A stretch of 64,000 nucleotides of DNA from Streptomyces sp. A1277 (GCF_004795015.1 NZ_SSBI01000003.1:62001-126000), one strand, 5' to 3'; shown: positions 44,897-55,160, counted from the stretch's first letter. Notes: generated by a model not told the origin, from the letters alone. Made by a program: numbers and translations.

Positions 44897-46303
44897 GTGA
44901 TCGCCCTTTCCCTCGCCGAGATCGCCGAAATCGTCGGCGGGCAGACGCACGACATACCGGATCAGGCAGCAACCGTCAGCGGGCCGGTCGTCATCGACTC
45001 CCGGAAAGTGACCCCGGGCTGTCTCTTCGTCGCCTTCGCCGGTGAACGCGCCGACGGCCACGACTACGCCGAGCGCGCCGTCGAGGCGGGCGCGGCCCTC
45101 GTCCTGGCCACCCGCCCCGTCGGTGTGCCCGCGATCGTCGTGGACGACGTGGTGGCGGCCCTCGGCGCGCTCTCCCGCGCCGTCGTCGCCCGCCTCGGCG
45201 CCACCGTCGTCGCCCTCACCGGCTCCGCGGGCAAGACCTCCACCAAGGACCTCATCGCCCAGCTCCTGGAGCGCAAGGGGCCCACCGTCTACCCGGAGGG
45301 CAACCTCAACAACGAGATCGGCCTGCCGCTCACCGCGCTGCGCGCCACCGACGAGACCCAGCACCTGGTCCTCGAAATGGGTGCCCGCTACATCGGCGAC
45401 ATCCGCTATCTCACCGGACTCGTCCCGCCGCGCATCGGCCTCGTGCTCAACGTCGGCAGCGCGCACATCGGCGAGTTCGGCGGCAAGGAGCAGATCGCGC
45501 AGGCCAAGGGCGAGATGGTCGAGTCGCTGCCCGAGGACGGAGTCGCCGTGCTCAACGCCGACGACCCCCTCGTACGCGCCATGGCCTCCCGCACCAAGGC
45601 CCGCGTGGTGCTCTTCGGTGAAGGCGCGGATGCGGACGTACGGGGTGAGAACGTCCACCTCACCGACGACGGACGCCCCGCGTTCCGCCTCCACACACCC
45701 ACCGGGTGCAGCGATGTGACCATGCGCCTGTACGGTGAGCACCACGTGTCGAACGCGCTCGCCGCGGCCGCCGTCGCCCATGAGCTGGGCCTGTCCGCAG
45801 ACGAGATCGCCGAAGCGCTCTCCGATGCGGGCACCCTCTCCCGCTGGCGCATGGAGGTCACCGAGCGTCCGGACGGCGTGACGTTCGTCAATGACGCCTA
45901 CAACGCCAACCCCGAATCCATGAAGGCCGCGCTGCGCGCGCTGGCCGCCATGGGGAAGGGGCGTCGTACGTGGGCGGTGCTCGGCCTGATGGCCGAGCTC
46001 GGCGGCGCCTCGCTCGCCGAGCACGACGCGGTCGGACGGCTCGCCGTCCGGCTCAACGTCAGCAAGCTCGTCGCGGTCGGGGGCAGAGAAGCCTCCTGGC
46101 TGCAACTGGGCGCATACAACGAGGGTTCGTGGGGTGAGGAGTCGGTGCACGTGTCCGACGCACAGGCTGCCGTCGACCTGTTGCGCAGGGAACTGCGCCC
46201 GGGAGACGTCGTGCTGGTGAAGGCGTCCCGGTCGGTCGGCCTGGAGCAGGTCGTAACGGCACTGCTGGAGAACGCGACCGAGGGCGAGGTCGCGGGCCGA
46301 TGA
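44897..46303 (+). CDS. murF: UDP-MurNAc-pentapeptide synthetase
   Basis: 468 aa. Adds D-Ala-D-Ala to form the pentapeptide precursor. SLAEIAEIVGG opening, VIDSRKVTPGCLFVA, ATP motif LTGSAGKTSTKD, NLNNEIGLPLT, EMGARYIGDI, VNDAYNANPESMKAAL. GTG at 44897 (MIALSLAEIAEIV) is the natural start. It overlaps mraY as ATGA. Confidence 0.97.
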   Translation: MIALSLAEIAEIVGGQTHDIPDQAATVSGPVVIDSRKVTPGCLFVAFAGERADGHDYAERAVEAGAALVLATRPVGVPAIVVDDVVAALGALSRAVVARLGATVVALTGSAGKTSTKDLIAQLLERKGPTVYPEGNLNNEIGLPLTALRATDETQHLVLEMGARYIGDIRYLTGLVPPRIGLVLNVGSAHIGEFGGKEQIAQAKGEMVESLPEDGVAVLNADDPLVRAMASRTKARVVLFGEGADADVRGENVHLTDDGRPAFRLHTPTGCSDVTMRLYGEHHVSNALAAAAVAHELGLSADEIAEALSDAGTLSRWRMEVTERPDGVTFVNDAYNANPESMKAALRALAAMGKGRRTWAVLGLMAELGGASLAEHDAVGRLAVRLNVSKLVAVGGREASWLQLGAYNEGSWGEESVHVSDAQAAVDLLRRELRPGDVVLVKASRSVGLEQVVTALLENATEGEVAGR

Positions 46304-47370
46304 GGCAGATCCTCTTCGCGGGAGCCATCGGGCTCTTCCTGACCCTGGTCGGCACTCCGCTGCTGATCAAGCTCCTGGCCCGCAAGGGATACGGGCAGTT
46401 CATCCGGGACGACGGGCCGCGCACGCACGGTTCCAAGAAGGGCACGCCCACGATGGGCGGTATCGCCTTCATCCTGGCGACGCTCATCGCGTACTTCCTG
46501 GCGAAGGTGATCACCGGCGAGGAGATGCGCTTCTCCGGTGTGCTGGTCCTCTTCCTGATGGCCGGCATGGGTCTCGTCGGCTTCCTCGACGACTACATCA
46601 AGATCGTCAAGCAGCGCTCGCTCGGTCTGCGGGCCAAGGCGAAGATGGCCGGCCAGCTGATAGTCGGGATCGCCTTCGCGGTGCTCTCGCTCCAGTTCGC
46701 CGACGCCCGGGGCAACACCCCGGCGTCCACCAAGCTCTCCTTCGTCGAGGACTTCGGCTGGTCCATCGGCCCGGTGATCTTCGTCGTCTGGGCCCTGTTC
46801 ATGATTCTCGCCATGTCCAACGGCGTGAACCTGACGGACGGTCTGGACGGCCTCGCCACCGGTGCGTCGGTGATGGTCTTCGGCGCGTACACCTTCATCG
46901 GGCTCTGGCAGTTCCAGGAGTCCTGCGCCAACGCCAACACCCTCACCAACCCGAGCGCCTGTTTCGAAGTGCGCGATCCACTCGACCTCGCGGTCGTCGC
47001 CTCCGCGCTGATGGGCTCCTGCTTCGGCTTCCTGTGGTGGAACACCTCCCCGGCCAAGATCTTCATGGGGGACACCGGCTCGCTCGCCCTCGGCGGCGCG
47101 CTCGCGGGCCTCGCGATCTGCTCGCGCACCGAGTTCCTGATGGCGGTGCTCGGCGGCCTCTTCGTGATGATCACGATGTCCGTCGTCATCCAGGTCGGCT
47201 CGTTCAAGATGACCGGCAAGCGCGTCTTTCGCATGGCGCCGCTCCAGCACCACTTCGAACTCAAGGGGTGGTCCGAAGTCCTTGTCGTGGTCCGCTTCTG
47301 GATCATCCAGGGCATGTGCGTGATCGTCGGACTCGGCCTCTTCTACGCAGGATGGGCAGCCAAGAAGTGA
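46300..47370 (+). CDS. mraY: Phospho-MurNAc-pentapeptide transferase
   Basis: 356 aa, ten helices. Makes lipid I on the membrane from undecaprenyl phosphate. Signature blocks: DDGPRTHGSKKGTPTMGGIAF, FLDDYIKIVKQRSLGL, SNGVNLTDGLDGLATG, FMGDTGSLALGGALAG and PLQHHFELKGWSE, carrying the catalytic Asp and His residues. ATG at 46300 overlaps the murF stop; its TGA overlaps the murD GTG. Confidence 0.98.
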   Translation: MRQILFAGAIGLFLTLVGTPLLIKLLARKGYGQFIRDDGPRTHGSKKGTPTMGGIAFILATLIAYFLAKVITGEEMRFSGVLVLFLMAGMGLVGFLDDYIKIVKQRSLGLRAKAKMAGQLIVGIAFAVLSLQFADARGNTPASTKLSFVEDFGWSIGPVIFVVWALFMILAMSNGVNLTDGLDGLATGASVMVFGAYTFIGLWQFQESCANANTLTNPSACFEVRDPLDLAVVASALMGSCFGFLWWNTSPAKIFMGDTGSLALGGALAGLAICSRTEFLMAVLGGLFVMITMSVVIQVGSFKMTGKRVFRMAPLQHHFELKGWSEVLVVVRFWIIQGMCVIVGLGLFYAGWAAKK

Positions 47371-48794
47371 GCAACGTGGACTGGCAGGGCAAGCACGTCA
47401 CGGTCGCCGGGCTCGGAGTCTCCGGAATCCCGGCGGCCCGGGTGCTGCACGGCCTCGGCGCCGTCGTCACCGTCGTCAACGACGGGGACGACGAGCGCTC
47501 GCGCGCCCAGGCGGCCGAGCTGGAGGCGCGGGGCATCACCGTGCGCCTCGGCGACGGCGACACCCTGCCCGCGTCCACCGAACTCGTCGTCACCGCCCCC
47601 GGCTGGAAGCCCGGCAAGCCGCTGTTCGCCGCGGCCGCCGACGCGGGCGTCCCGGTCTGGGGCGACGTCGAACTCGCCTGGCGGCTGCGCGGGCTGGACG
47701 GCAGGCAACCAGCACCCTGGCTCGCGGTCACCGGCACCAACGGCAAGACCACGACCGTACGGATGCTCGCCTCCATCCTGGAGGCGGCCGGGCTGCGCAC
47801 CGCCGCCGTCGGCAACATCGGCGTCTCCCTCCTGGACGCCGTGGCCGGCGAACAGACCTACGACGTGCTCGCCGTCGAACTCTCCAGCTACCAGCTGCAC
47901 TGGGCGCCCTCGCTGCGCGCCCACTCCGCCGCCGTGCTCAACCTGGCCCCCGACCACCTCGACTGGCACGGCTCCATGGAGGCGTACGCCGCCGACAAGG
48001 GCCGGATCTACGAGGGCAGCCGGGTCGCCTGCGTGTACAACGCCGCCGACCCCGCCACCGAGGACCTGGTGCGCGAGGCGGACGTCGAGGAGGGCTGCCG
48101 GGCCATCGGCTTCACCCTCGCCACCCCCGGACCCTCGCAGCTCGGCGTGGTCGACGGCATCCTCGTGGACCGGGCCTTCGTGGCCAACCGGCAGAAGCAG
48201 GCCCAGGAGCTCGCCGAGGTCGCCGACGTCAACCCGCCGGCCCCGCACAACATCGCCAACGCCCTGGCCGCCGCCGCCCTGGCCCGCGCCTTCGGCGTCG
48301 AGCCCGCCGCCGTGCGCGACGGGCTGCGCAACTTCCGCCCCGACCCGCACCGCATCGAGCACGTCGCGGACGTCGACCGGGTCGCGTACGTGGACGACTC
48401 CAAGGCCACCAACACGCACGCCGCCGAAGCCTCCCTCGCCGCCTACGACTCCATCGTCTGGATCGCCGGCGGCCTGGCCAAGGGCGCCACGTTCGACGAG
48501 CTGGTGACCGGCTGCGCCAAGCGCCTGCGGGGCGTCGTACTGATGGGCGCGGACCGGGCCCTGATCCGCGAAGCCCTCGCGCGACACGCCCCCGAGGTCC
48601 CGGTGGTCGACCTCGACCGGACCGACACTGGGGCGATGTCCGAGGCGGTCCGCGAGGCGGCACGGCTCGCCCGGCCGGGAGACACCGTACTGATGGCCCC
48701 GGCCTGCGCCTCCATGGACATGTTCGTCAACTACAACAAGCGGGGCGAGGCATTCGCGGACGCCGTCCGCGCACGCGCCGCCGAGAGCGCCTGA
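47367..48794 (+). CDS. murD: UDP-MurNAc-L-alanine:D-glutamate ligase
   Basis: 475 aa. Adds D-Glu to UDP-MurNAc-L-Ala. N-terminal VTVAGLGVSGIPAARVL nucleotide fold, ATP motif VTGTNGKTTTVRML, LAVELSSYQLHW, APDHLDWHGSMEAYAADK, and DDSKATNTHAAEASL in the C-terminal domain. GTG at 47367 overlaps the mraY stop as GTGA. About 110 bases of non-coding sequence separate it from ftsW. Confidence 0.97.
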   Translation: MSNVDWQGKHVTVAGLGVSGIPAARVLHGLGAVVTVVNDGDDERSRAQAAELEARGITVRLGDGDTLPASTELVVTAPGWKPGKPLFAAAADAGVPVWGDVELAWRLRGLDGRQPAPWLAVTGTNGKTTTVRMLASILEAAGLRTAAVGNIGVSLLDAVAGEQTYDVLAVELSSYQLHWAPSLRAHSAAVLNLAPDHLDWHGSMEAYAADKGRIYEGSRVACVYNAADPATEDLVREADVEEGCRAIGFTLATPGPSQLGVVDGILVDRAFVANRQKQAQELAEVADVNPPAPHNIANALAAAALARAFGVEPAAVRDGLRNFRPDPHRIEHVADVDRVAYVDDSKATNTHAAEASLAAYDSIVWIAGGLAKGATFDELVTGCAKRLRGVVLMGADRALIREALARHAPEVPVVDLDRTDTGAMSEAVREAARLARPGDTVLMAPACASMDMFVNYNKRGEAFADAVRARAAESA

Positions 48795-48906
48795 CGGGCC
48801 CGGCCGCCGCGCCGCACCGTCCCGGGCCACCGGGGCGCGTACGGCGGTGCCGGGGCGGTGCCCCGGCACCGTGGCCCCGGGCACGAGCAGTGGAGGGGAC
48901 AGGGAC

Positions 48907-50238
48907 ATGCCGGCCGAAGAGAGCGTGCGCGTACGGCCCGCCAAGGCGCGGCGCCCCGCGGCGGTGCGCGTCCGGAGCACGGGCGGCCCCCGCAGCCCCC
49001 GCGGCGGCGGTGCGCGGCGGCTGTACGAGCGGGCACGCCGGGCCTGGGACCGCCCGCTGACGGCGTACTACGTGATCCTGGGCGCCGGACTGCTGATCAC
49101 CGTGCTCGGCCTGGTGATGGTCTACTCCGCCTCGATGATCAAGGCCCTGGAACTCGGCAAGCCGGGCACCTACTTCTTCCGCAAGCAGTTCCTGGCCGCC
49201 GTGATCGGGGCCGGGCTGATGGCGATCGCCGCCCGGATGCCGGTCAAGCTGCACCGGGCGCTGGCCTACCCGCTGCTCATGGGCGCCGTCTTCCTGATGG
49301 TGCTGGTCCAGGTGCCGGGGATAGGGATGTCGGTCAACGGCAACCGCAACTGGCTCTACCTGGGCGGCCCCTTCCAGCTCCAGCCCAGCGAGTTCGGCAA
49401 GCTGGCCCTCGTGCTGTGGGGGGCCGACCTGCTCGCCCGCAAACAGGACAAGCGGCTGCTGACCCAGTGGAAGCACATGCTCGTGCCGCTGGTCCCGGTC
49501 GCCTTCATGCTGCTCGGGCTGATCATGCTCGGCGGCGACATGGGCACTGCGATCATTCTCACGGCCATCCTCTTCGGGCTGCTCTGGCTGGCCGGTGCGC
49601 CGACCCGGCTGTTCGCCGGAGTGCTCGCCACCGCAGGGCTCATCGGCTTCCTGCTGATCAAGACCAGCCCCAACCGCATGTCCCGGCTGGACTGCATGGG
49701 AGCCAACGAACCCGGCCCCGGCGGCTCGTGCTGGCAGGCCGTGCACGGTATCTATGCTCTGGCGTCGGGCGGATGGTTCGGATCGGGGCTCGGTGCGAGT
49801 GTGGAAAAATGGGGTCAACTTCCAGAACCCCACACCGACTTCATCTTCGCCATCACCGGGGAGGAACTGGGGTTGGCGGGGACGCTGTCGGTACTCGCCC
49901 TCTTCGCGGCTCTAGGCTATGCGGGTATCCGCGTGGCGGGACGCACGGAGGACCCCTTCGTGAGGTACGCAGCGGGAGGTGTGACCACCTGGATCACGGC
50001 GCAGGCCGTGATCAACATCGGTGCGGTGCTCGGCCTGCTGCCGATCGCCGGTGTCCCGCTCCCGCTGTTCTCCTACGGGGGGTCGGCCCTGCTGCCGACC
50101 ATGTTCGCCGTCGGGCTGCTGATCGCGTTCGCGCGGGACGAGCCCGCCGCGAAGGCGGCCCTGGCCGTGCGGAGGCCCGGGGTGAGATGGAAGACGATGA
50201 GACGGCGCGTCAAGAAGCGTTCGTCCGGAGAGCGGTGA
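48907..50238 (+). CDS. ftsW: SEDS peptidoglycan polymerase FtsW
   Basis: 443 aa. Septal glycosyltransferase partner of FtsI. A 50-residue Arg-rich cytosolic head precedes ten helices. Conserved blocks: MVYSASMI, NGNRNWLYLGGPFQLQPSEFGKLALVLW, LIMLGGDMGTAIIL with the essential Asp, SGGWFGSGLGASVEKWGQLPEPHTDFIFAITGEELG and PLPLFSYGGSALL. The ATG at 48907 has GGAGGGG upstream. Basic tail RRRVKKRSSGER. Six bases to murG. Confidence 0.96.
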   Translation: MPAEESVRVRPAKARRPAAVRVRSTGGPRSPRGGGARRLYERARRAWDRPLTAYYVILGAGLLITVLGLVMVYSASMIKALELGKPGTYFFRKQFLAAVIGAGLMAIAARMPVKLHRALAYPLLMGAVFLMVLVQVPGIGMSVNGNRNWLYLGGPFQLQPSEFGKLALVLWGADLLARKQDKRLLTQWKHMLVPLVPVAFMLLGLIMLGGDMGTAIILTAILFGLLWLAGAPTRLFAGVLATAGLIGFLLIKTSPNRMSRLDCMGANEPGPGGSCWQAVHGIYALASGGWFGSGLGASVEKWGQLPEPHTDFIFAITGEELGLAGTLSVLALFAALGYAGIRVAGRTEDPFVRYAAGGVTTWITAQAVINIGAVLGLLPIAGVPLPLFSYGGSALLPTMFAVGLLIAFARDEPAAKAALAVRRPGVRWKTMRRRVKKRSSGER

Positions 50239-50244
50239 ATTTCG

Positions 50245-51339
50245 GTGCATGTCGTACTCGCCGGCGGGGGGACCGCCGGCCACATCGAGCCCGCGCTTGC
50301 CCTCGCAGACGCCCTGCGCAGGCAGGACCCGAGCGTGGGGATCACCGCTCTCGGCACGGAGCGCGGACTCGAGACCAGGCTCGTACCCGAGCGGGGGTAC
50401 GAACTCGCCCTGATCCCGGCCGTACCGCTGCCGCGCAAGCCGACCCCCGAACTCATCACCGTCCCGGGCCGGCTGCGCGGCACCATCAAGGCCGCCGAGC
50501 AGATCCTCGAACGCACCGGGGCCGACTGCGTGGTCGGCTTCGGCGGCTACGTCGCCCTGCCCGGCTACCTGGCCGCCAAGCGCGCCGGCGTCCCGATCGT
50601 GGTCCACGAGGCCAACGCCCGCCCCGGCCTGGCCAACAAGATCGGCTCGCGGTACGCGCACGGCGTCGCCGTCTCCACGCCCGACAGCAAGCTGCGCGGC
50701 GCCCGCTACATCGGCATCCCGCTGCGCCGCACCATCGCCACCCTCGACCGGGCCCGGGTCCGCCCGGAGGCGCGTGCCGCGTTCGGCCTTGACCCCAACC
50801 TGCCCACGCTGCTGGTCTCGGGCGGCTCGCAGGGCGCCCGCCACCTCAACGAGGTGGTCCAGCGGGTCGCGCCGCTGCTCCAGCGCTCCGGCATCCAGAT
50901 CCTGCACGTGGTCGGCCCGAAGAACGAATTGCCGCGCGTGGACAACATGCCCGGAATGCCCCCCTACATCCCGGTACCGTACGTGGACCGGATGGATCTC
51001 GCGTACGCCGCGGCCGACATGATGCTCTGCCGCGCGGGCGCGATGACCGTCGCCGAACTCTCCGCCGTCGGGCTGCCCGCCGCCTACGTCCCGTTGCCCA
51101 TCGGCAACGGCGAACAGCGGCTGAACGCCCAGCCGGTGGTCAATGCCGGCGGCGGCCTGCTGGTGGACGACGCCGCGCTCACCCCCGAGTGGGTGCAGGG
51201 CAACGTCCTCCCGGTGCTGTCCGATCCGCACCGGTTGTATGAAATGTCCCGCGCCGCCGCCGAGTTCGGCCGCCGGGATGCCGACGATCTGCTGGTCGGC
51301 ATGGTGTACGAGGCGATTGCCGCACGCCGTAACGCGTGA
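50245..51339 (+). CDS. murG: UDP-GlcNAc transferase MurG
   Basis: 364 aa. Adds GlcNAc to lipid I to make lipid II at the inner face of the membrane. [22 protein letters not shown] (acceptor loop), [55 protein letters not shown] and [11 protein letters not shown] (UDP-GlcNAc site). GTG at 50245. In many bacteria murC follows; here ftsQ follows directly. Confidence 0.97.
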   Translation: MHVVLAGGGTAGHIEPALALADALRRQDPSVGITALGTERGLETRLVPERGYELALIPAVPLPRKPTPELITVPGRLRGTIKAAEQILERTGADCVVGFGGYVALPGYLAAKRAGVPIVVHEANARPGLANKIGSRYAHGVAVSTPDSKLRGARYIGIPLRRTIATLDRARVRPEARAAFGLDPNLPTLLVSGGSQGARHLNEVVQRVAPLLQRSGIQILHVVGPKNELPRVDNMPGMPPYIPVPYVDRMDLAYAAADMMLCRAGAMTVAELSAVGLPAAYVPLPIGNGEQRLNAQPVVNAGGGLLVDDAALTPEWVQGNVLPVLSDPHRLYEMSRAAAEFGRRDADDLLVGMVYEAIAARRNA

Positions 51340-51390
51340 GGCGGGCGGGTCCGGGGGCGGTGGCCCCCGGACCCGGCATAAGGAGCGAGC

Positions 51391-52185
51391 GTGGCCGGAC
51401 CGACGACCGCCCAGCGCGGTGCAGGGAAGCAGGAGGACGCCCCGGACCGGCCGCCGCGCCCACGCCCCGAGGGGCGCCGCATGCCCCGGCGCAGGCTGCT
51501 GATCCTGATCGCCGCGGCCGTGCTGCTGCTCGGCTCCGGCGTCGTCTGGGCGCTCTACGGCTCCTCCTGGCTCAGGGTCGAACAGGTCAGGATCACGGGT
51601 GTCCGGGTGCTGACGCCGGCCCAGGTGGAGAACGCGGCCGACGTGCCGATGGGCACCCCGCTGGTTTCCGTGGACACCGGCGCGATCGAGAAGAGGTTGC
51701 GCCAGAAGTTGCCTCGTATCGACTCGGTGGATGTCGTACGGTCATGGCCGCACGGCATCGGACTTAAAGTGACCGAGCGAAAGCCGGTCCTATTGGTGAA
51801 AAAGGGCGCAAAGTTCATTGAAGTGGACGCCGAAGGCGTGCGTTTCGCCACGGTGGACAAGGCGCCCGGGCGCGTGCCTCTGCTGGAAACGGCCACCGGC
51901 CGGTCCGCGAGCCTGCGCCGTTTCGGGTCCGACCGGCTGGTGCGGGAAGCGGTCCGGGTCGCGGGCGATCTCCCGGGCGGCGTCGCGCAGGACACCCGGG
52001 TCGTACGGGTCGCCTCGTACGACGCCATCTCGCTGGAGCTCACCGGGGACCGCACGGTGGACTGGGGAAGCGGTGAACGGGGCGCGGTGAAGGCGAGAGT
52101 TCTCACCGCTCTCATGAAAGCCGCCCCCAAAGCGGGACACTTCGACGTGAGTGCACCCACCGCACCCGCGGTGTCGGGTAGTTGA
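51391..52185 (+). CDS. ftsQ: Cell division protein FtsQ
   Basis: 264 aa. Bitopic division protein: Arg/Pro-rich cytosolic head (1-34), one helix (about 35-55), a POTRA domain (WLRVEQVRITGVRVLTPAQVENAADVPMGTPLVSVDTGAIEKRLRQKLPRIDSVDVVRSWPHGIGLKVTERKPV) and a beta domain that binds FtsL/FtsB. GTG at 51391 after AAGGAG. Its 3' end overlaps a TTGACG hexamer at 52182, and the ftsZ promoters begin just after. Confidence 0.95.
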   Translation: MAGPTTAQRGAGKQEDAPDRPPRPRPEGRRMPRRRLLILIAAAVLLLGSGVVWALYGSSWLRVEQVRITGVRVLTPAQVENAADVPMGTPLVSVDTGAIEKRLRQKLPRIDSVDVVRSWPHGIGLKVTERKPVLLVKKGAKFIEVDAEGVRFATVDKAPGRVPLLETATGRSASLRRFGSDRLVREAVRVAGDLPGGVAQDTRVVRVASYDAISLELTGDRTVDWGSGERGAVKARVLTALMKAAPKAGHFDVSAPTAPAVSGS

Positions 52186-52213
52186 CGCACATTTGGCCTG
52201 GCCAGCACCCTGG

Positions 52214-52244
52214 TTGGTCAGCGCTACGGGTGATCACATAGGGT
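52214..52244 (+). promoter_or_regulatory. Candidate ftsZ promoter, upstream
   Basis: TTGGTC, 19 bases, TAGGGT. It resembles a HrdB promoter and lies in the ftsQ-ftsZ gap, where S. coelicolor has several mapped ftsZ promoters. Position here is by eye only. Confidence 0.5.
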
Positions 52245-52275
52245 GAAAAGAAAAACGGGAGGTTCGGCGTGTTCG

Positions 52276-52305
52276 TTGAACGGGCGCCACTTGTCGACTT
52301 AGTGT
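52276..52305 (+). promoter_or_regulatory. Candidate ftsZ promoter, downstream
   Basis: TTGAAC, 18 bases, TAGTGT: the best HrdB-like hexamer pair in this gap. Transcription would start near 52312, leaving a leader of about 150 bases that contains a GACAC motif (52331-52335) and an inverted repeat. Confidence 0.6.
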
Positions 52306-52341
52306 CCTGTTCGGAAGAGTCCATGAAGCAGACACACTGGT

Positions 52342-52366
52342 AACCCTAAACTTCAACGTTAGGGTT
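52342..52366 (+). promoter_or_regulatory. Inverted repeat in the ftsZ leader
   Basis: AACCCTAA and TTAGGGTT are exact complements separated by 9 bases, 96 bases before the ftsZ start. AT-rich for its surroundings. It could be an operator or an RNA hairpin; the binding factor is unknown. Confidence 0.6.
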
Positions 52367-52461
52367 TGGGTCGGCGTTCGGACCGTCCCAATCGGCATCC
52401 GTCGTCGCGGCGGGATCACCGCCAAGCGACGACACGTAACTCGAGGCGAGAGGCCTTCGAC

Positions 52462-53679
52462 GTGGCAGCACCGCAGAACTACCTCGCAGTCATCAAGGTC
52501 ATCGGTGTCGGCGGCGGTGGTGTCAATGCCATCAACCGAATGATCGAGGTCGGTCTCAAGGGCGTCGAGTTCATCGCGATCAACACGGATGCGCAAGCCC
52601 TGTTGATGAGCGACGCCGACGTCAAGCTCGACGTCGGCCGCGAACTCACCCGCGGCCTCGGCGCCGGGGCGAACCCGGCCGTCGGTCGTAAGGCGGCAGA
52701 GGACCACCGTGAGGAGATCGAGGAGGTCCTCAAGGGGGCCGACATGGTCTTCGTCACCGCAGGCGAAGGCGGCGGCACCGGTACCGGTGGCGCACCCGTC
52801 GTCGCGAACATCGCACGCTCGCTCGGCGCCCTGACGATCGGTGTGGTCACCCGCCCGTTCACCTTCGAGGGCAGGCGTCGCGCGAACCAGGCGGAGGACG
52901 GCATCGCCGAGCTCCGCGAAGAGGTCGACACCCTCATCGTCATTCCCAACGACCGGCTGCTGTCCATCTCGGACCGCCAGGTCAGCGTGCTCGACGCGTT
53001 CAAGTCGGCCGACCAGGTCCTGCTCTCGGGTGTGCAGGGCATCACCGACCTCATCACCACCCCGGGTCTGATCAACCTCGACTTCGCCGACGTCAAGTCG
53101 GTCATGTCCGAGGCCGGATCGGCGCTCATGGGCATCGGCTCGGCCCGCGGCGACGACCGTGCGGTGGCGGCCGCGGAGATGGCGATCTCCTCGCCGCTCC
53201 TGGAGGCGTCCATCGACGGCGCCCGCGGTGTCCTGCTCTCCATCTCCGGCGGCAGCGACCTCGGTCTCTTCGAGATCAACGAGGCCGCCCAGCTGGTGAG
53301 CGAGGCGGCGCACCCCGAGGCGAACATCATCTTCGGCGCGGTCATCGACGACGCGCTGGGCGACGAGGTGCGGGTCACCGTCATCGCGGCGGGCTTCGAC
53401 GGCGGCCAGCCGCCGGCCCGGCGGGAGAACGTCCTGGGCGCGAACACGGCCAAGCGCGAGGAGCCGGCCCCGCCGGTCCGGGCCGCCGAGCCCGTGCGCC
53501 AGCAGGGCGGACTGGGCTCCGTGCCCCCGCGCGAGGAGCCGGCGGTCCAGGCCGAGCCGGCACCGGTGCAGGGCGAGAGCCACCTGCCGCCGGCCGTCTC
53601 CCCGCCGCACGTCCCGCCGGCCCGTCCCTACTCGGACTCCCAGGCCGAGGAGCTGGACGTACCGGACTTCTTGAAGTGA
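52462..53679 (+). CDS. ftsZ: Tubulin-like cell division GTPase FtsZ
   Basis: 405 aa. Polymerises into the Z ring and, in aerial hyphae, ladders of rings. [25 protein letters not shown], the tubulin signature [30 protein letters not shown] and T7-loop [11 protein letters not shown] are intact. A 90-residue Pro/Glu-rich linker ends in the conserved peptide ELDVPDFLK, which binds SepF. GTG at 52462 ([15 protein letters not shown]). The 276-base upstream gap, unlike the tight joins elsewhere, holds its own promoters. Confidence 0.99.
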   Translation: MAAPQNYLAVIKVIGVGGGGVNAINRMIEVGLKGVEFIAINTDAQALLMSDADVKLDVGRELTRGLGAGANPAVGRKAAEDHREEIEEVLKGADMVFVTAGEGGGTGTGGAPVVANIARSLGALTIGVVTRPFTFEGRRRANQAEDGIAELREEVDTLIVIPNDRLLSISDRQVSVLDAFKSADQVLLSGVQGITDLITTPGLINLDFADVKSVMSEAGSALMGIGSARGDDRAVAAAEMAISSPLLEASIDGARGVLLSISGGSDLGLFEINEAAQLVSEAAHPEANIIFGAVIDDALGDEVRVTVIAAGFDGGQPPARRENVLGANTAKREEPAPPVRAAEPVRQQGGLGSVPPREEPAVQAEPAPVQGESHLPPAVSPPHVPPARPYSDSQAEELDVPDFLK

Positions 53680-54434
53680 TAGGTCCGCATGACGCAGTGA
53701 GCTCGAAGGTTTCTGTCTTTTCGCGGGGCGGCGCTCACTTCTCCTTCACCGACAGGTGGGGCGGGGTGAGCGCCGCTCCGTACGCGGAGCTCAACCTCGG
53801 CGGCGCGGTCGGTGACGACCCCGCCGCCGTTCGCGCCAACCGGGAGCGCGCCGCGCGGGCCCGTGGGCTCGATCCGGCGCGGGTCGTCTGGATGAACCAG
53901 GTCCACGGCCGTGATGTGGCCGTGGTGGACGAACCCTGGGGCGACGCCCGGGAGATCCCGGCCGTGGACGCGGTGGTGACCGCGCGGCGCGGGCTCCCGC
54001 TCGCCGTTCTGACCGCCGACTGCACCCCCGTCCTGCTGGCCGACCCGGTCGCCGGTGTCGTCGCGGCGGCGCACGCGGGCCGGCCGGGGCTGGTCGCCGG
54101 AGTGGTCCCGGCCGCGGTCGGGGCCATGGTCCGGCTCGGCGCGGCGGTCTCCCGGATCACCGCGCACACCGGGCCCGCCGTCTGCGGACGGTGCTACGAG
54201 GTGCCGGCGGCGATGCGGGACGAGGTCGCCGCGCGCGTGCCCGGCTCCTGGTCCGAGACGAGCTGGGGCACCCCGGCGGTGGACGTCACCGCCGGAGTCC
54301 ACGCCCAGCTGGAGGCCCTCGGCGTCACCGACCGGCACACGTCGCCCTTCTGCACCCTCGAATCGGGCGACCACTTCTCGTACCGACGCGACCGCACCAC
54401 CGGGCGGCTCGCCGGATATGTCTGGCTGGACTGA
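53676..54434 (+). CDS. pgeF: PgeF/YlmD peptidoglycan-editing (laccase-domain) protein
   Basis: 252 aa. Purine-nucleoside/laccase-like fold; E. coli YfiH (PgeF) removes misplaced serine from the peptidoglycan precursor. [26 protein letters not shown] (Cys) and [13 protein letters not shown] (His) carry the metal ligands, plus [11 protein letters not shown] at 53676 overlaps the ftsZ stop as GTGA; a GTG seven codons later is possible. Its place after ftsZ is standard in Gram-positives. Confidence 0.92.
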   Translation: MIGPHDAVSSKVSVFSRGGAHFSFTDRWGGVSAAPYAELNLGGAVGDDPAAVRANRERAARARGLDPARVVWMNQVHGRDVAVVDEPWGDAREIPAVDAVVTARRGLPLAVLTADCTPVLLADPVAGVVAAAHAGRPGLVAGVVPAAVGAMVRLGAAVSRITAHTGPAVCGRCYEVPAAMRDEVAARVPGSWSETSWGTPAVDVTAGVHAQLEALGVTDRHTSPFCTLESGDHFSYRRDRTTGRLAGYVWLD

Positions 54435-54440
54435 TAGGGC

Positions 54441-55160
54441 ATGACGGAACGCAAGGAACAACTCGCCGCGAATCTGGCGCAGGTGGAGGAGCGGATCCAT
54501 TCCGCCTGCGCCGCGGCCGGCCGCGAGCGGGACGAGGTGACCCTCATCGTGGTCACCAAGACCTACCCCGCGAGCGATGTGCGGATTCTGCACGGACTCG
54601 GTGTGCGTCAGGTCGCGGAGAACCGCGACCAGGACGCCGCCCCCAAGGCCGCCGCATGCACGGATCTGTCCCTCTCCTGGCACTTTGTCGGTCAATTGCA
54701 GACCAACAAGGTCCGTTCTGTGGCAAGTTATGCCGATGTCGTGCAGTCCGTGGACCGTACGAAGCTGGTGACCGCCCTCTCGGCGGCGGCCGAGCGCGGC
54801 GGTCGCGAACTCGGCTGCCTCATCCAGGTCGCGCTCGACGCGGAGAGCGGCGAGCGGGGGGCCCGCGGCGGTGTCGCCCCCGACGGGATCGAGGAGTTGG
54901 CCGACGCGGTCGCGGCGGCGCCGGGCCTGCGGCTGGACGGTCTGATGACCGTCGCCCCGCTCGCCGGGCCGTACGCCGGGCGGCAACGGGCCGCGTTCGA
55001 CCGGCTGATGGAATTCTCATCCCGGCTGCGCGGGAACCATCCGGCTGCGAACATGGTCTCCGCAGGGATGAGTGCGGACCTCGAGGACGCGATCGCGGCC
55101 GGAGCGACACATGTGCGCGTCGGTACTGCGGTACTCGGAGTCCGACCGGGGCTCGGGTAA
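54441..55160 (+). CDS. YggS/YlmE PLP-binding protein
   Basis: 239 aa. PLP homeostasis protein with an alanine-racemase-type barrel and no known catalytic reaction. [14 protein letters not shown] contains the PLP Lys; [18 protein letters not shown] and [29 protein letters not shown] are the family blocks, the last binding the PLP phosphate. The ATG at 54441 is six bases after the pgeF stop. Acts in the cytosol; neighbouring sepF is 125 bases on. Confidence 0.94.
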   Translation: MTERKEQLAANLAQVEERIHSACAAAGRERDEVTLIVVTKTYPASDVRILHGLGVRQVAENRDQDAAPKAAACTDLSLSWHFVGQLQTNKVRSVASYADVVQSVDRTKLVTALSAAAERGGRELGCLIQVALDAESGERGARGGVAPDGIEELADAVAAAPGLRLDGLMTVAPLAGPYAGRQRAAFDRLMEFSSRLRGNHPAANMVSAGMSADLEDAIAAGATHVRVGTAVLGVRPGLG

